From NCBI RefSeq assembly GCF_003386665.1, contig NZ_QTUB01000001.1, forward strand, positions 2,914,001 to 2,978,000: a DNA stretch of 64,000 nucleotides, written 5' to 3'. Positions 18,293 to 28,329 of the stretch are shown one piece after another; position 1 is the stretch's first letter; every line of letters starts with the position of its first letter. The DNA is from Xenorhabdus cabanillasii (GTDB lineage Bacteria; Pseudomonadota; Gammaproteobacteria; Enterobacterales; Enterobacteriaceae). The notes under the pieces were generated by a model, which saw only the letters and a list, made by a program, of their open reading frames with translations, was not told where the DNA came from and did not search any database. Position numbers and translations under genes: made by a program.

Positions 18293-19027
18293 TTAAAAAT
18301 AGCAAACAAATGGTGTCTCAAAACAATTGTTTTTGTAATCATCCCAAAAGTGAGATGGGTAACTATCAATATCACTTTGTAATAACATAGGCTCATGCCA
18401 TTCAAGCTTTAACCCTGCTTTACGGCTCGCTTCTTGATACTGTTCACGACTCCAGCGATACATAGTAAAAGAGATAGGTGGTGTAGACATAAGTTCAACC
18501 TTATGACGGAGACCATTTTGCCAAGGTTCTTCGCTTAAAATATTGAGATGATATTTTTTACAATTTCCTTTTGCTAATCTGTAATCAGGCGAACATATAT
18601 AGGATATTAATTTACCAGAAGGACTGAGATTATTTGCAATGGATTGAAACATCATTTCCAATTTTTCTACTGACTCTGAATAGTGCAGTAACCAAGCGGC
18701 AACTATCAAGTCAAATTTTCCAAATGATTCCATTGTGCAAACGTCTCTTATATGAAATTCAATATTATCTCCATCTTGCTGAGATTTCTTTTTAGCAAGC
18801 TCTATCATTTTATCAGATATATCAACACCAACAACTCTTGAAGCACCATGACTTTTGAATAACCAGCTGTAGAGACCATATCCACAGGCTAAATCTAATA
18901 CGGATTTTCCTTGTATATCTCCGGCCAGGTTGAGAATAGTGCGAATTATTATTTTCGCCTGGGGAGCTGAATTGGTAAAATCTTCGTAAAGATGTGCAAC
19001 AGGGTTATAGATAATATTGTCTTTCAT
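18293..19027 (-). CDS. Class I SAM-dependent methyltransferase
   Basis: About 244 aa, Rossmann-type. Motif I VLDLACGYGLYSWLF near residue 40 binds SAM; VVGVDISDKMIELA is the acidic post-I strand, and DLIVAAWLLHYSES is motif IV. The start is taken as ATG 19027 rather than GTG 19033. It lies 107 bp downstream of the HpaB-like gene on the same strand, so both may be co-transcribed. It is a reasonable tailoring enzyme (O- or N-methylation) for the phenazine or isonitrile/NRPS product, but no substrate can be read from the sequence. Confidence 0.8.
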   Translation of the reverse strand: MKDNIIYNPVAHLYEDFTNSAPQAKIIIRTILNLAGDIQGKSVLDLACGYGLYSWLFKSHGASRVVGVDISDKMIELAKKKSQQDGDNIEFHIRDVCTMESFGKFDLIVAAWLLHYSESVEKLEMMFQSIANNLSPSGKLISYICSPDYRLAKGNCKKYHLNILSEEPWQNGLRHKVELMSTPPISFTMYRWSREQYQEASRKAGLKLEWHEPMLLQSDIDSYPSHFWDDYKNNCFETPFVCYF

Positions 19028-19133
19028 AATCACATGCTCTTAATTGATTTATTTTATTAACAGGAAATGCACCCCCGCAGACTTCTAGTTGCTGCTTGCA
19101 AGATTATTATTTCTTAACCTCCCGCAACTGATT

Positions 19134-20696
19134 TTATTTCAACAACGTGTCAAACACGTTAATATCATGGTTGTTGTGTAAATGTGGGACTGTCCAGCCG
19201 TTCACGTCATACTCAGAAAGACAGCGATCAACTAACTCCGTCATTTTTTTCATATTGCCAGAACCATAAGCATGACGCAGGCAGTTCAACCTGAGTTCAT
19301 CTTGATTGCCGGCATAGTTGATCTCATACAATTCATGACGCCCGCCAAATTCGCTGCCAATAGCATCCCACATTAATTTTAAGACTTTGATGCGCTCTAT
19401 GTGGCCCATTCCGTTAGAACCGCACACGTATTTCTCAAGATGCTGATTAATAGTAGGGTTGTTTATATCGCGCACACTAGATGGCAGATAAATTAAACCA
19501 CTGGCGACGTTATATTCAATAATATTCTTGATTTTTGTATAAGCGATGGGGGCCATTACGCGATAAGCATGGACTGACTGCATATCCAATTGATAAGCGC
19601 TACCTTGCCACGGTTTGGATTCTGAACACATTGCACTTGCCAGAGACCAGCACAAATTACGCCACGCGACAACTTCCCCCAGGTCAGCCTGAACTCCACG
19701 GAAATTCACAACGCCGGTACATTCCAGACTTTTTTGCAGCAGTCCAGTTATAAAATCCAGTTTGACACAGAGACGTGAACAAGACTGCAATGAAGACAGC
19801 CCAGCAAACCCGCTTTGAGCCATCCAATTTTTGGCGCGCTCAAAGTCGCGATAGACCAACACATTTTCCCAAGGAATTAACACATTATCCAAAATCAGGA
19901 TAGCGTCATTTTCATCAAACCGACTGGAGAGAGGATAATCGAAAGGTGATCCTATGGCACTGGCGACGAATTCATAAGAGGTGCGGGAAATAAGTTTTAG
20001 GCCTTCGGCATCCATAGGTGCCACGAAGACTAGAGCAAAGCTAGGATCGTCACCGAGTGCCTGAGTTGGTGCGAAACCGACAACACTAAAGTTTGTCAGT
20101 GCAGCGTTTGTTGTCACAACTTTGGCACCGCTGACGATAATCCCGGCATCGGTCTCTTTTTCCACCCGCATAAACACATCTTTGATCTGGTCTATCGGCT
20201 TGTGGCGGTCAATTGGTGGGTTGCCAATGGCATGGTTCAAAAAGAGACACGATTCCTGAGTACGCTGATACCAATGACGTGCGTTGTCGGCAAACTGACC
20301 GTAATACTCAGGATATGCTCCCAAAGAACAACAAAAAGCTGCTTCAAAATCCGGTGAGCGCCCCATCCAACCATAATTCAGACGTGCCCATTCAACAATA
20401 GCATCCCGTTGTTGAAGGAACTCATTCGGGTTGGTTGCAAATCGAAAAAACTTGTGAGTATAGCCGCCGTTGCCCGTATCGGTATCCCAACATAACGTAT
20501 CTCGGTTTTCCGGGATATGAAGAGACTCATACTGTTCTGCCACTGATGCCGCTGAGTTGCGAAAAGCCGGATGGGTGGTCACATCCTTTACCCGTTCACC
20601 ATAGATGTAAATTTCCCGGCCATCTTGCAAGGAGTTCAGAAATTCTTTACCCATAAATGGGCGTTTTTTATCAGCGTATAAATCTTCAGGTTTCAT
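19134..20696 (-). CDS. hpaB: HpaB-type flavin-dependent aromatic hydroxylase
   Basis: 520 aa, the same length as E. coli HpaB, starting MKPEDLYADKKRPF; ATG 20696 has GAGG 6 bases upstream, so GTG 20702 is rejected. The enzyme uses FADH2 supplied by an HpaC-type reductase to ortho-hydroxylate phenols such as 4-hydroxyphenylacetate or tyrosine derivatives. Family stretches include SLQDGREIYIYGERVKDVT, ETDAGIIVSGAKVV, FRGVQADLGEVVAWRN, IYLPSS and EYDVNGWTVPHLHNN. No hpaC or hpa catabolic gene is nearby, so a role in tailoring is plausible; PvcC of the pvc isonitrile pathway belongs to the same family. Similarity to E. coli HpaB is high enough that the classical activity is also possible. Confidence 0.9.
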   Translation of the reverse strand: MKPEDLYADKKRPFMGKEFLNSLQDGREIYIYGERVKDVTTHPAFRNSAASVAEQYESLHIPENRDTLCWDTDTGNGGYTHKFFRFATNPNEFLQQRDAIVEWARLNYGWMGRSPDFEAAFCCSLGAYPEYYGQFADNARHWYQRTQESCLFLNHAIGNPPIDRHKPIDQIKDVFMRVEKETDAGIIVSGAKVVTTNAALTNFSVVGFAPTQALGDDPSFALVFVAPMDAEGLKLISRTSYEFVASAIGSPFDYPLSSRFDENDAILILDNVLIPWENVLVYRDFERAKNWMAQSGFAGLSSLQSCSRLCVKLDFITGLLQKSLECTGVVNFRGVQADLGEVVAWRNLCWSLASAMCSESKPWQGSAYQLDMQSVHAYRVMAPIAYTKIKNIIEYNVASGLIYLPSSVRDINNPTINQHLEKYVCGSNGMGHIERIKVLKLMWDAIGSEFGGRHELYEINYAGNQDELRLNCLRHAYGSGNMKKMTELVDRCLSEYDVNGWTVPHLHNNHDINVFDTLLK

Positions 20697-20702
20697 AGCC
20701 AC

Positions 20703-21512
20703 CTCATAATTGAAAATATTCCTCTGTTCTCATTTTTTACCCCCGACATTTCGCACTGTATTCGTAATTTGTTGTTTTAATTAAGTATCAAAACAATGTA
20801 TAAATTTTATACAGACAATTTAAAATCAGTATATTATAGATATAATTGCGTAATGACGGTTACACATACAGAGGTATTCATTTTTTCTTATTTATGAAAT
20901 TATCATGAATTTCATTTTTTATATAATTTAATCTATTAATTATAACTTCGTTTATATCTATCGATTTTAATATAGACTTTGTATTTTATGTCACTCACCA
21001 AAATATAATAAATTCATATTGAAAAATGAGCAAGCATTCCACGACTATATATTTTAAATATTTTTATTTTTTATCCATATGGTAATTATTGATAAAATAA
21101 TTAATTACGTATGGAAATTCGGATGACTGATATATTATTCGGTAATAAAATTAGAAAGTAAAATAAAACTATCATAAAGTATGTATTTTTTGAAACTCCA
21201 CCTCATAAAAATATTATATGACGGGTATAAAAAATATATTCAATCTCAACAACCACCGACTAAAGTCGGTGGTTTTAACTTTTCATATGGAAAAAATAAA
21301 TCAAGACACTTTCGCTCGAAATCTCTTTGTTAGTATTACATAACCTTTTAGTTTGCAAGTCACTACAGATAGTTTCTTTAGAAACGATAATCAGATCATA
21401 AATAAAGCTTTTTCTATCTGAGATAATATCTTATTTCTTAACTTACTGTACATTATAGATAAATTTTACTTATCTATTAAACACTCAGTTTATTTACTCT
21501 CAGGCTTCATCT
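20703..21512. other. AT-rich non-coding stretch upstream of hpaB
   Basis: About 810 bp, very AT-rich, with no convincing reading frame. It should contain the hpaB/methyltransferase promoter. A strong hairpin lies at 21253-21276. No other structure was recognised. Confidence 0.6.
21253..21276. terminator. Strong hairpin with T-run
   Basis: CCACCGAC (21253-21260), TAAA loop, GTCGGTGG (21265-21272), then TTTT. It looks like an intrinsic terminator. The shape also matches the terminal hairpins of IS200/IS605 elements, but no such transposase is nearby. Confidence 0.6.
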
Positions 21513-21766
21513 ATTAACCCGGTGTACAAATATCTATTATTTGTCATGCAGCATATCGGATACAGCGATGCTGGAAATAACGAGCAACATGTTCAGACCT
21601 TTTCTGTAGTAGCCTCATCATGTAACTTCGGGTCTTTTTCACTCATTCTTGCGGATTTCTTGCCGGTGAAGAGGCTCGGATAGCATTTTTCAAGTCGCCA
21701 TTGAGGTACTCATCCGGGTTTAATTCGGGTGAACAGGCAGGCAAATAAAACTCTTCAATTTAGCGG
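21513..21766 (-). mobile_element. IS630-family remnant C (C-terminal end)
   Basis: A near copy of 11165-11405: the same IS630 end with the reversed C-terminal coding region. It abuts a polyketide ketosynthase fragment at about 21763, so it is a deletion scar that removed the front of that gene. Confidence 0.7.
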
Positions 21767-22761
21767 TTGCTGATGGCGACGAGGTATTAGTCAAAGTAAA
21801 AAGTGCGGCAACTTGGCACGGAGGGCAGGGGGATTCCATTACTGCACCAAATGCCTCTACCCATGTGAATGTCATGGAAAGAGCATTTCGAAAAGCACAG
21901 GCGGATGCCGGAAAACTACAATATGTTGAAGCTCATGGTATTGCATCTAATGTTGGGGATCTCAGTGAAGCCGATGCCATTGCAGCGTTTTTATCAAAGC
22001 CAGAGCACACATCCTGTGTGGTCAGTTCAATGAAATCGAATGTGGGGCATCTTGAGGTATGTTCCGGTATTGCAGGATTTGTACGAACAATACTGGCGAT
22101 TAAACATCAACAGATACCGGGTATTTCTGAATTACATGCGCTTAATGCAAATATTGATAGCAACCGGTTACACATCAAAAATACCGGTCAGTCATTTAAT
22201 GAATTCAGAGGATTAGTGGGTTTACTCTCATATGGATTAGGTGGGGTTTCTGCATTTGTACTTTTAGAACCTTTTATTGATCAATCTGAAAATTTGCTTA
22301 TTGAAGATAAAGAACATTGGTTTTGCCTGTCCGCAAATAATATTGAGTCATTAAAACGGTATGTAACTTCGGTGATAGAACAAATCCACCAGTATCGCCA
22401 TATCACACCGTTATCTCAGTTGATATCGACATTACGTTTTTATCGAAGGCACTTAGATGTGCGGTTAGTGGTAAAAGTCGGCAGCTATGAAGAGCTGCTT
22501 GATAAATTAGCGGCATTTTTGGCAGGGCACATCGTAGATGGATTACACACCTCTGTGAACTGTCAGGATAATGATGTAATGCCGACAGCATTCCCAGAAG
22601 CATTGCGCATGTGGTTAGAGAAAGAAGGCGGTGATGGAGAGATGAACCTATATGAATCAACAAATAACTTTCTGACAGTCGCGGGAATAGAAAAAGCAGC
22701 CGATGAAATACTCTCGTTGTATAAAGAGATCATATCCCAACTTCCCGAAGGGAGACTTTGA
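21767..22761 (+). pseudogene. Polyketide ketosynthase, C-terminal fragment plus linker
   Basis: The frame opens mid-domain with AVADGDEVLVKVKSA and continues through QYVEAHGIASNVGD (first active-site His) and SSMKSNVGHLEVCSGIAG (second active-site His) to the end of a KS domain near residue 140 of the 298-codon frame from 21865. About 150 residues of helical linker follow. The N-terminal half with the catalytic Cys is absent, cut off by IS630 remnant C, so it cannot work alone. Confidence 0.85.
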
Positions 22762-23000
22762 TATGGAAAAGTTTGAAGAAATAAATATCTGGGAACGATG
22801 TTGTTGTACCTGACAGTGAACTACGTAAGAAGTATGTCTCTTATAAAGAGATGGGATGGGTGGGGAATTGATTGCTAAAAGTGGCATGTCTTTTGGATAA
22901 AATCCAGAAACCGTAATATCATAAGGTTTGTTTTTTAATCCAAAGACAGGATTGTGTGAGATAGTCACAATGCACAAATTAACGATAAGGTAGCCATCTT

Positions 23001-23417
23001 ATGAAAGAATTTCAAAATGACGAAGTTTACTCGGTATTTAATAATTACCCTGAACGATATCAAAAAATATTATTGACGATAAGAGAATTAATATTTGATG
23101 TCGCATCAGAAACGGCAGGAGTTGGATTAATTACTGAGACTTTGAAATGGGGGCAACCTAGCTACCTTACTCTTGAAACGGGATCGGGAACCACAATCCG
23201 GTTAGATCGTTTCGGTCATTCGCATGTGGCTATCTTTTTTCACTGCCAGACCACATTAGTTGATACGTTCAAAACACTTTTTCCCGAACTGATTTATTCA
23301 AAAAATCGGGCAATAGTCTTAGATCCAGAAGACGATTTACCAACAAATGAGTTGAGTATATGTATTGAAATGTCACTCACTTATAAGTTGAGGAAAAAAA
23401 ATAAACACTTCATTTAG
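23001..23417 (+). CDS. DUF1801 (YdhG-like) protein
   Basis: 138 aa with the YdhG/DUF1801 pattern: YQKILLTIRELIFDVA, TETLKWGQPSYLT, TIRLDRFGHSHVAIFFHC. The function of this widespread small family is unknown. The frame is intact with a weak ribosome site (AAGGTAG region) before ATG 23001. It sits among decayed PKS genes and is probably unrelated to them. Confidence 0.75.
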   Translation: MKEFQNDEVYSVFNNYPERYQKILLTIRELIFDVASETAGVGLITETLKWGQPSYLTLETGSGTTIRLDRFGHSHVAIFFHCQTTLVDTFKTLFPELIYSKNRAIVLDPEDDLPTNELSICIEMSLTYKLRKKNKHFI

Positions 23418-23434
23418 AAAACAGGATGTGAACA

Positions 23435-24120
23435 ATGAAAACATGTACTGTCGCAATGTTTCCTGGACAGGGGGCCCAGTTTCAAGGTATGGGACGCAGC
23501 CTGTTTGATAAATATGAATACCATATGAGGCTCACACAACAGGTATTGGGGTATTCACTTGCTCAGGTGTGGAAGGTGAAACCAGCGTTCTTAACAGAAC
23601 TGAATTCACACAGCCCGCTCTGTTTGTCATTAACATTCTTTATTATTTAGAAAGCTTAGAAAAACACGGCACAAACACTGAAATCTTCGTGGGCCATAGC
23701 TTAGGTGAATATTGTGCTCAATTTATTATTTCAGGTGATAAATCTGAATTGTCGCAATTTAAAGAAAAGGTGTTAAATGTGAAAGGTATTTATCACCCTT
23801 TGCAGGTTAATGGCGCATTCCATTCAAAAAGAATGGCAAGTATTGCAGAAGAATTTAAAGGCTTTCTTGAACATGTTGATATTTTTCCACTGAAAGCCTT
23901 TGTATTATCTAATGTGACCGCTGACTTTTATCCATTAAATAATCGGGAGCAATTAATAGATTTATTAGTTAAACAGTTATCGTACCCTGTGCGTTGGCAA
24001 CAATGTATGGAGAAATTACATTCAGATAAGCATATTATTGGTTTTGAATATGGGCCGAAACCGGTGGTAGGCCTATTAGCTAAAAAAATATTGGGTGAGC
24101 GTATTACGTTGATGGAATAA
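23435..24120 (+). pseudogene. Malonyl/acyl-transferase, frameshifted and internally deleted
   Basis: The front frame (23435-23650) has TVAMFPGQGAQFQGMGRSLFDKY, the N-terminus of a FabD/PKS acyltransferase. A second frame (23569-24120) carries TQPALFVINILYYLESL, the nucleophile elbow VGHSLGEYCA, AFHSKRMASIAEEF (catalytic His) and IGFEYGPKPVVGLL. The segment normally between GHSLGE and the FHS block is shorter than usual by several dozen residues. Both the frameshift and the deletion imply it is dead. Confidence 0.85.
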
Positions 24121-24314
24121 TACATTAATTATTTAAAATAAATAAAAATTAATTATATTCGTAATGGCTAATTAATAAATTATCACCATAATCGTTATTT
24201 TAAAATAACCTGTTTGCATAGGATAAATATTTACTCTATGCGAAGGGTTGGTTTCACTTATTTAAAATAAATGATTGTTTATTGTTTGCCAAAATAAAAA
24301 AAGGAGAGCTATTG

Positions 24315-24694
24315 ATGGAATATTCTATCATCGGCGTAGCTGCATATTTCGGTGGAGGTTTGTCATTATCTCATTATTGGCAGATATTGGTTGACGGCGG
24401 ATCTCTGATTGGTGTGATAGGAGAAGAGCGCTATCAACTTAATAACCGCCAAACACCGGTTAAATGGGGGCTTAGGGAAAAGATACGCGGTATGTTTCTT
24501 GAAAATATTGATAACTTCGGTAGACATATCTTTCCTTTCTCAAGCTCTGCAATTATGTTTGCAGACCCAAGGCAGAGATTGTTTCTGCAAACTTGCTGGC
24601 AGCTCCTTGAAGATGTGGGGTTAGCGGCATCAACGCTGTCTGGCAAGAAGGTGGGCGTATTTGTTGCCCGGATGGCTGGTATTTAAACTCTTAT
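24315..24694 (+). pseudogene. Ketosynthase gene, 5' fragment, interrupted by IS5
   Basis: ATG 24315 with AAGGAG upstream begins MEYSIIGVAAYFGGGLSLSHYW, a KS N-terminus, continuing through FADPRQRLFLQTCWQLLEDVGLA (normally MDPQ..LFLE.....ED) and KVGVF. A one-base loss near 24668 shifts the frame; the shifted frame reads DGWYLNSY up to TTAT at 24691-24694, where the IS5-family element begins. The remainder of the domain resumes at 53133. Confidence 0.88.
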
Positions 24695-25248
24695 GAGAAC
24701 CTCCAAAAACTTTTCACAGCCACAAAATTGAGCAAAATGTAGACACAGTACATCTCTGCAAGGTAGCGCCGTCATGATACCGCCTCGTTCTGCTTTAAAA
24801 AAAGACAAGCTGGCATCCGAATATCACCGTCGAAAAATCGATGAATTAGGTGATCCGCTGCTTGTTCTTGATAAATATGTTGATTTCTCGGCACTGGCTG
24901 ACACCGTAGACCGTGTCGCGCCACGTAGTAGTTCTCCCAAAGGCGGACGCCCGCCATTCCCGACTGAGGTGATGGTTCGCATCATTATCCTGAAACATTT
25001 CCATCATCTTTCTGATGAAAAGATGGAATATCAACTGCTTGACCGAATGAGCTGGCAACGTTTTTGTCGCTTGACCAATGTCATTAATATTCCAGACCGT
25101 AACACGATTGGGTATTTCGAAAAACGGATTGGGCAGGAAGATGCCAGGGCATTGTTTGAAGAAGCGAAGCGTCAGCTTTCGGCACAGGGATTCATCCCTC
25201 GAGGTGGCCAACTCATTGATGCCACGTTGATTCCGGTTCCTAAACAAC
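24695..25248 (+). mobile_element. IS5-family element, truncated left copy
   Basis: Starts with GAGAACCTCCAAAAACTTTTC, one base off the left end of the full copy at 51875, and is nearly identical to it up to 25248. It encodes the first ~160 transposase residues (MIPPRSALKKDKLASEYHRR, GGRPPFPTEVM, DRMSWQRFC). It is cut off by an IS1 fragment. Together with the copy at 51875-53132 it bounds a 28.4-kb segment. Confidence 0.9.
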
Positions 25249-25660
25249 TTGTTTTTTTCCAGATACGTATTGGAGTTATTATTATTCACGTTCAATGAAA
25301 GTGCTGATGATTTTGTCATGCATTTCAGGTGACTTTGAATAACCGAGTGTTTTACGGTTCAGGCGATTAATTCAGTTACGTAAGGTCAAGTTTTCGCGTT
25401 CGATACGTTGAGTAAAATATTTTCCAACCCTATGTTTGGCTGAAGGCAGTAAATTATAGGCACGGTAATTATCAGTACACCAAAAGGCTATCTTGAATTT
25501 AGACAGTTTTTTCAATAACTTTTCCAACGTCTTCTTGTTTCGTCTACCAAAAGCAGGAGCAATGATACGTTTTAGACGAGGCTCCCAAGCATACTATAAC
25601 CAACGTTGGCACTTTTTATTCCCGACGAATGTTCGTTTGGTGACAAAACCGACCTTTTAC
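25249..25660 (-). mobile_element. IS1 InsB remnant
   Basis: The minus strand encodes AWEPRLKRIIAPAFGRR, FWCTDNYRAYNLLP, INRLNRKTLGYSKS and the ending MHDKIISTFIERE, the C-terminal part of IS1 InsB. There are internal stops and the insA part is absent. Confidence 0.8.
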
Positions 25661-25812
25661 TTCCACTGTGTCCATGTATGTTATCTCGCAAAAATAAGCA
25701 TTATAGATAAAGAACAACACCTTGAATACGTGACCAAAATAGCCTATCCTTTATCATACATAAGTTATTCTTATTTTATTACCTAATAACGATTTAATCA
25801 TGAGATATTGAC

Positions 25813-27216
25813 ATGGAAAGAATTAATTTTAGCTCTTGGAAAAAAGTAACTTTAACAGTTTCCGCATTAAAGCTAGATAGAAAAAACCCTAGAATTCCTG
25901 ACTATGAACCCACAAGAACGACTAAAGATATTGTTCGCTTCTTATTCAAAAATGAAAAAATACAATTATTGATAGAAAAGATAGTCAATAAAGGATTCAT
26001 TAATCATGATCCTATATATGTAATTAAAGAAAAAGATAGCTATATTGTTGTTGAAGGAAATAGGAGATTAACAGCCTTAAAATGTTTGCTTGATCCTACT
26101 TTAGCTCCAACTATCCCAGCACAAAAAAAAATAGAAAAATTGAAAGCAAAATTAGGTAATGAACTAATTGAAAAAATAGAAGTAGTTGTCGCACCATCTA
26201 GATTAGATGTTGAAAATATTTTATTTGAACTCCATTCAGAAGGTAAACTACAATGGAGTCGCCAACAAAAAAATAAATTTATTTCAGAAGCTGGGATATC
26301 TAGTGGAGAAACGATAGAACAAATAGCAGCTCGATTTGATGTATCCGCCAGCGAAATATATGACTCAGTTCAAGAATATTTAATTGAAAAATATTTCCCA
26401 TATATAGGGCTAAGTACAGAACAAGAAAGTAAAGCATTAAATAGTTCCTTCAGCATTAGTTTTATGTCTAGGGTATTAAACACTGCCTTATTTAAAGAAA
26501 AAACAGGATTTAAAATTGAAGGTAATGCAATTAAAACAACCATTGTTGAAAACAAGTTCAAGAAAATTCTAAAACATATTGTTAGCGATATTTTAGACAA
26601 AAAAATTGACTCTCGAAGCCTAAATAAAACTGAAGACATTAATAAATATTTGGAAAAGATAACATTGTCATTATTAAATGAAAAAGATGATGATGATGAT
26701 AATCCTGTTAACTTCACACCATCCTCAGCCACTGCTAGTAGTGTAGATGATGATGTAAAGCTTACTAAGACAAGAAGAAAAAATCAAAGATTAATAGATG
26801 ATTCTATAAATTATAAAACCGGTGTAGATAAATTAGATTTCCTAATTCAAGAAGGGCAAAGCTTATGGGTTAATACACATAAAACAGCAGGTGCACTTCT
26901 TTTAAGAACTATATTAGAGCTGGCTGTTATTCGTGTATTTGATATAAATAAAAGTAAGCAATTGTGTTTCAATCCCAAAGGACGTACAAATCAGCTATCA
27001 GTAAATTTAAAATCTTTGGTGAAAAAGGAAGATTGGTTTCAAAATAAAACTTACTTAAATGATTTAAGAACCTTTATTGACCCAAGTTGTTCTTCTTGGA
27101 AATCTTTAGAATCCCTAAATAGATATGCACATGGTGAATTTACAATTCCTGATAAAGACATGTTAGTTCAGGTTTGGATGATAACTAAGCCATTAATTTT
27201 ATACACTAACATTTAA
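25813..27216 (+). CDS. ParB-like nuclease-fold protein with a helical C-terminal domain
   Basis: 467 aa. Residues ~15-130 have a ParB/Srx fold signature: ALKLDRKNPR, then VVEGNRRLTALKCLLD (the ParB GxxR box). A central segment (~150-300) includes IEQIAARFDVSASEIYD, a likely helix-turn-helix. A run of Asp near 295 precedes a C-terminal helical domain with GALLLRTILELAVI and LNRYAHGEF, similar in look to HEPN/abortive-infection domains, though no R-x4-6-H motif is clear. It is 84 bp upstream of an adenine methyltransferase in the same direction; the pair is much more AT-rich than its neighbours and lies between IS1 fragments. A ParB-like nuclease plus methylase suggests defence or DNA modification (inference). 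Confidence 0.72.
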   Translation: MERINFSSWKKVTLTVSALKLDRKNPRIPDYEPTRTTKDIVRFLFKNEKIQLLIEKIVNKGFINHDPIYVIKEKDSYIVVEGNRRLTALKCLLDPTLAPTIPAQKKIEKLKAKLGNELIEKIEVVVAPSRLDVENILFELHSEGKLQWSRQQKNKFISEAGISSGETIEQIAARFDVSASEIYDSVQEYLIEKYFPYIGLSTEQESKALNSSFSISFMSRVLNTALFKEKTGFKIEGNAIKTTIVENKFKKILKHIVSDILDKKIDSRSLNKTEDINKYLEKITLSLLNEKDDDDDNPVNFTPSSATASSVDDDVKLTKTRRKNQRLIDDSINYKTGVDKLDFLIQEGQSLWVNTHKTAGALLLRTILELAVIRVFDINKSKQLCFNPKGRTNQLSVNLKSLVKKEDWFQNKTYLNDLRTFIDPSCSSWKSLESLNRYAHGEFTIPDKDMLVQVWMITKPLILYTNI

Positions 27217-27300
27217 TGTACTGAAATTTAAAGTTTTATATTGTAATGACCAATGGATTAAGTTATAGTTCGTTGGTCATATTTTAGGGTAAAAGGTATA

Positions 27301-28173
27301 ATGAAACCAACATATTCACCATTAAGATATCCAGGGGGAAAATCTGCCATATCAGAAATGGTGTCCTCCCTTATTACCTATAATGATTTAAATTCACATA
27401 GCTATGCTGAACCATATGCAGGAGGAGCCGGGCTAGCTCTTTCTTTGCTTTTCTCTAATAAAGTAAAAAGCATTTACTTAAATGATATCGACCGTTCTAT
27501 ATGGTCTTTTTGGAATGCCATATTAACAGATAGTGAGCGGTTTATAAAAAAAATAATATCCACAGATATCACTATAGATGAATGGCATAAACAAAGAGAC
27601 ATTCAACATAATAAAGAGCAAGCTGATATTTTTGATCTGGCTTTTTCTACATTTTTCCTTAATAGGACGAATCGCTCTGGAATTATATTCAAAGCTGGAG
27701 TAATTGGAGGGTTTTCACAGTCAGGAAAATATAAACTTGATTGTAGATTTAATAAAAAAGGTCTGGTTGATAGAATAAATAGAATAGCTCAAAAAAAAGA
27801 TAAGATCCATGTTTACAATATGGATGCAATCGACTTTATGAGTAAAATAAAAAGAAAAAAAATTCTTTTATCTATAGATCCTCCTTATTATGAAAAAGGT
27901 TCATCTTTATACACTAATTTTTATCAAAAAGATGACCATTGCAATTTAAGCAAAAATATACTCAAGCTTAAAAAGCCATGGATATTAACTTATGATTTTG
28001 CATATGAAATTTATGATTTATACAAAGAGAAAAAGTGTTTTTCTTTTGATTTAAATTATAGTGCTGCCCATAAGCGCATAGGAAAAGAGTTATTAGTCAT
28101 AAGTGATGGAATAAGTATTCCTGATAGTTTAAAAAATAGCGTATCTGAATTAAATCAATCAGATTTTTTTTGA
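27301..28173 (+). CDS. D12-class adenine-specific DNA methyltransferase
   Basis: 290 aa of the Dam/D12 family, alpha group. PLRYPGGKSAISEMV at the N-terminus and AEPYAGGAGLALSLLFSN form the SAM-binding motifs, LNDIDRSIWSFWNA follows, and LSIDPPYYEKG (DPPY) is the catalytic motif near residue 197. It methylates adenine N6; the target is not readable from sequence. The length is close to Dam (278 aa). It forms a unit with the ParB-like gene upstream and is closed by a terminator. No cognate restriction endonuclease is seen unless the ParB-like protein is one. Confidence 0.9.
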   Translation: MKPTYSPLRYPGGKSAISEMVSSLITYNDLNSHSYAEPYAGGAGLALSLLFSNKVKSIYLNDIDRSIWSFWNAILTDSERFIKKIISTDITIDEWHKQRDIQHNKEQADIFDLAFSTFFLNRTNRSGIIFKAGVIGGFSQSGKYKLDCRFNKKGLVDRINRIAQKKDKIHVYNMDAIDFMSKIKRKKILLSIDPPYYEKGSSLYTNFYQKDDHCNLSKNILKLKKPWILTYDFAYEIYDLYKEKKCFSFDLNYSAAHKRIGKELLVISDGISIPDSLKNSVSELNQSDFF

Positions 28174-28198
28174 ATTTTTATTATATAATCAGCTCTAC

Positions 28199-28222
28199 AA
28201 CCGCCAAGCATGGCGGTTTTTT
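28199..28222 (+). terminator. Rho-independent terminator after the methyltransferase
   Basis: AACCGCCA (28199-28206), AGCA loop, TGGCGGTT (28211-28218) and a further T-run. It lies 26 bases past the stop codon and ends the ParB/methyltransferase transcript. Confidence 0.85.
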
Positions 28223-28329
28223 CTTATGGCTTTAGCCAGTTTAAGTAGCGTAAGCTTCTTAAACATAAAACCACCGGTCATGTATTGAATAGTTAGTGAT
28301 TGTGATATGCTCTAACTTTTTAAGAGTTG

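Noticed and set aside
21253..21276. IS200/IS605 element end
   Set aside because: The hairpin shape fits, but no IS605 transposase or second end is present; listed only as a terminator-like hairpin.
25493..25786. A 97-codon plus-strand frame
   Set aside because: It is the antisense of the IS1 InsB remnant on the minus strand.
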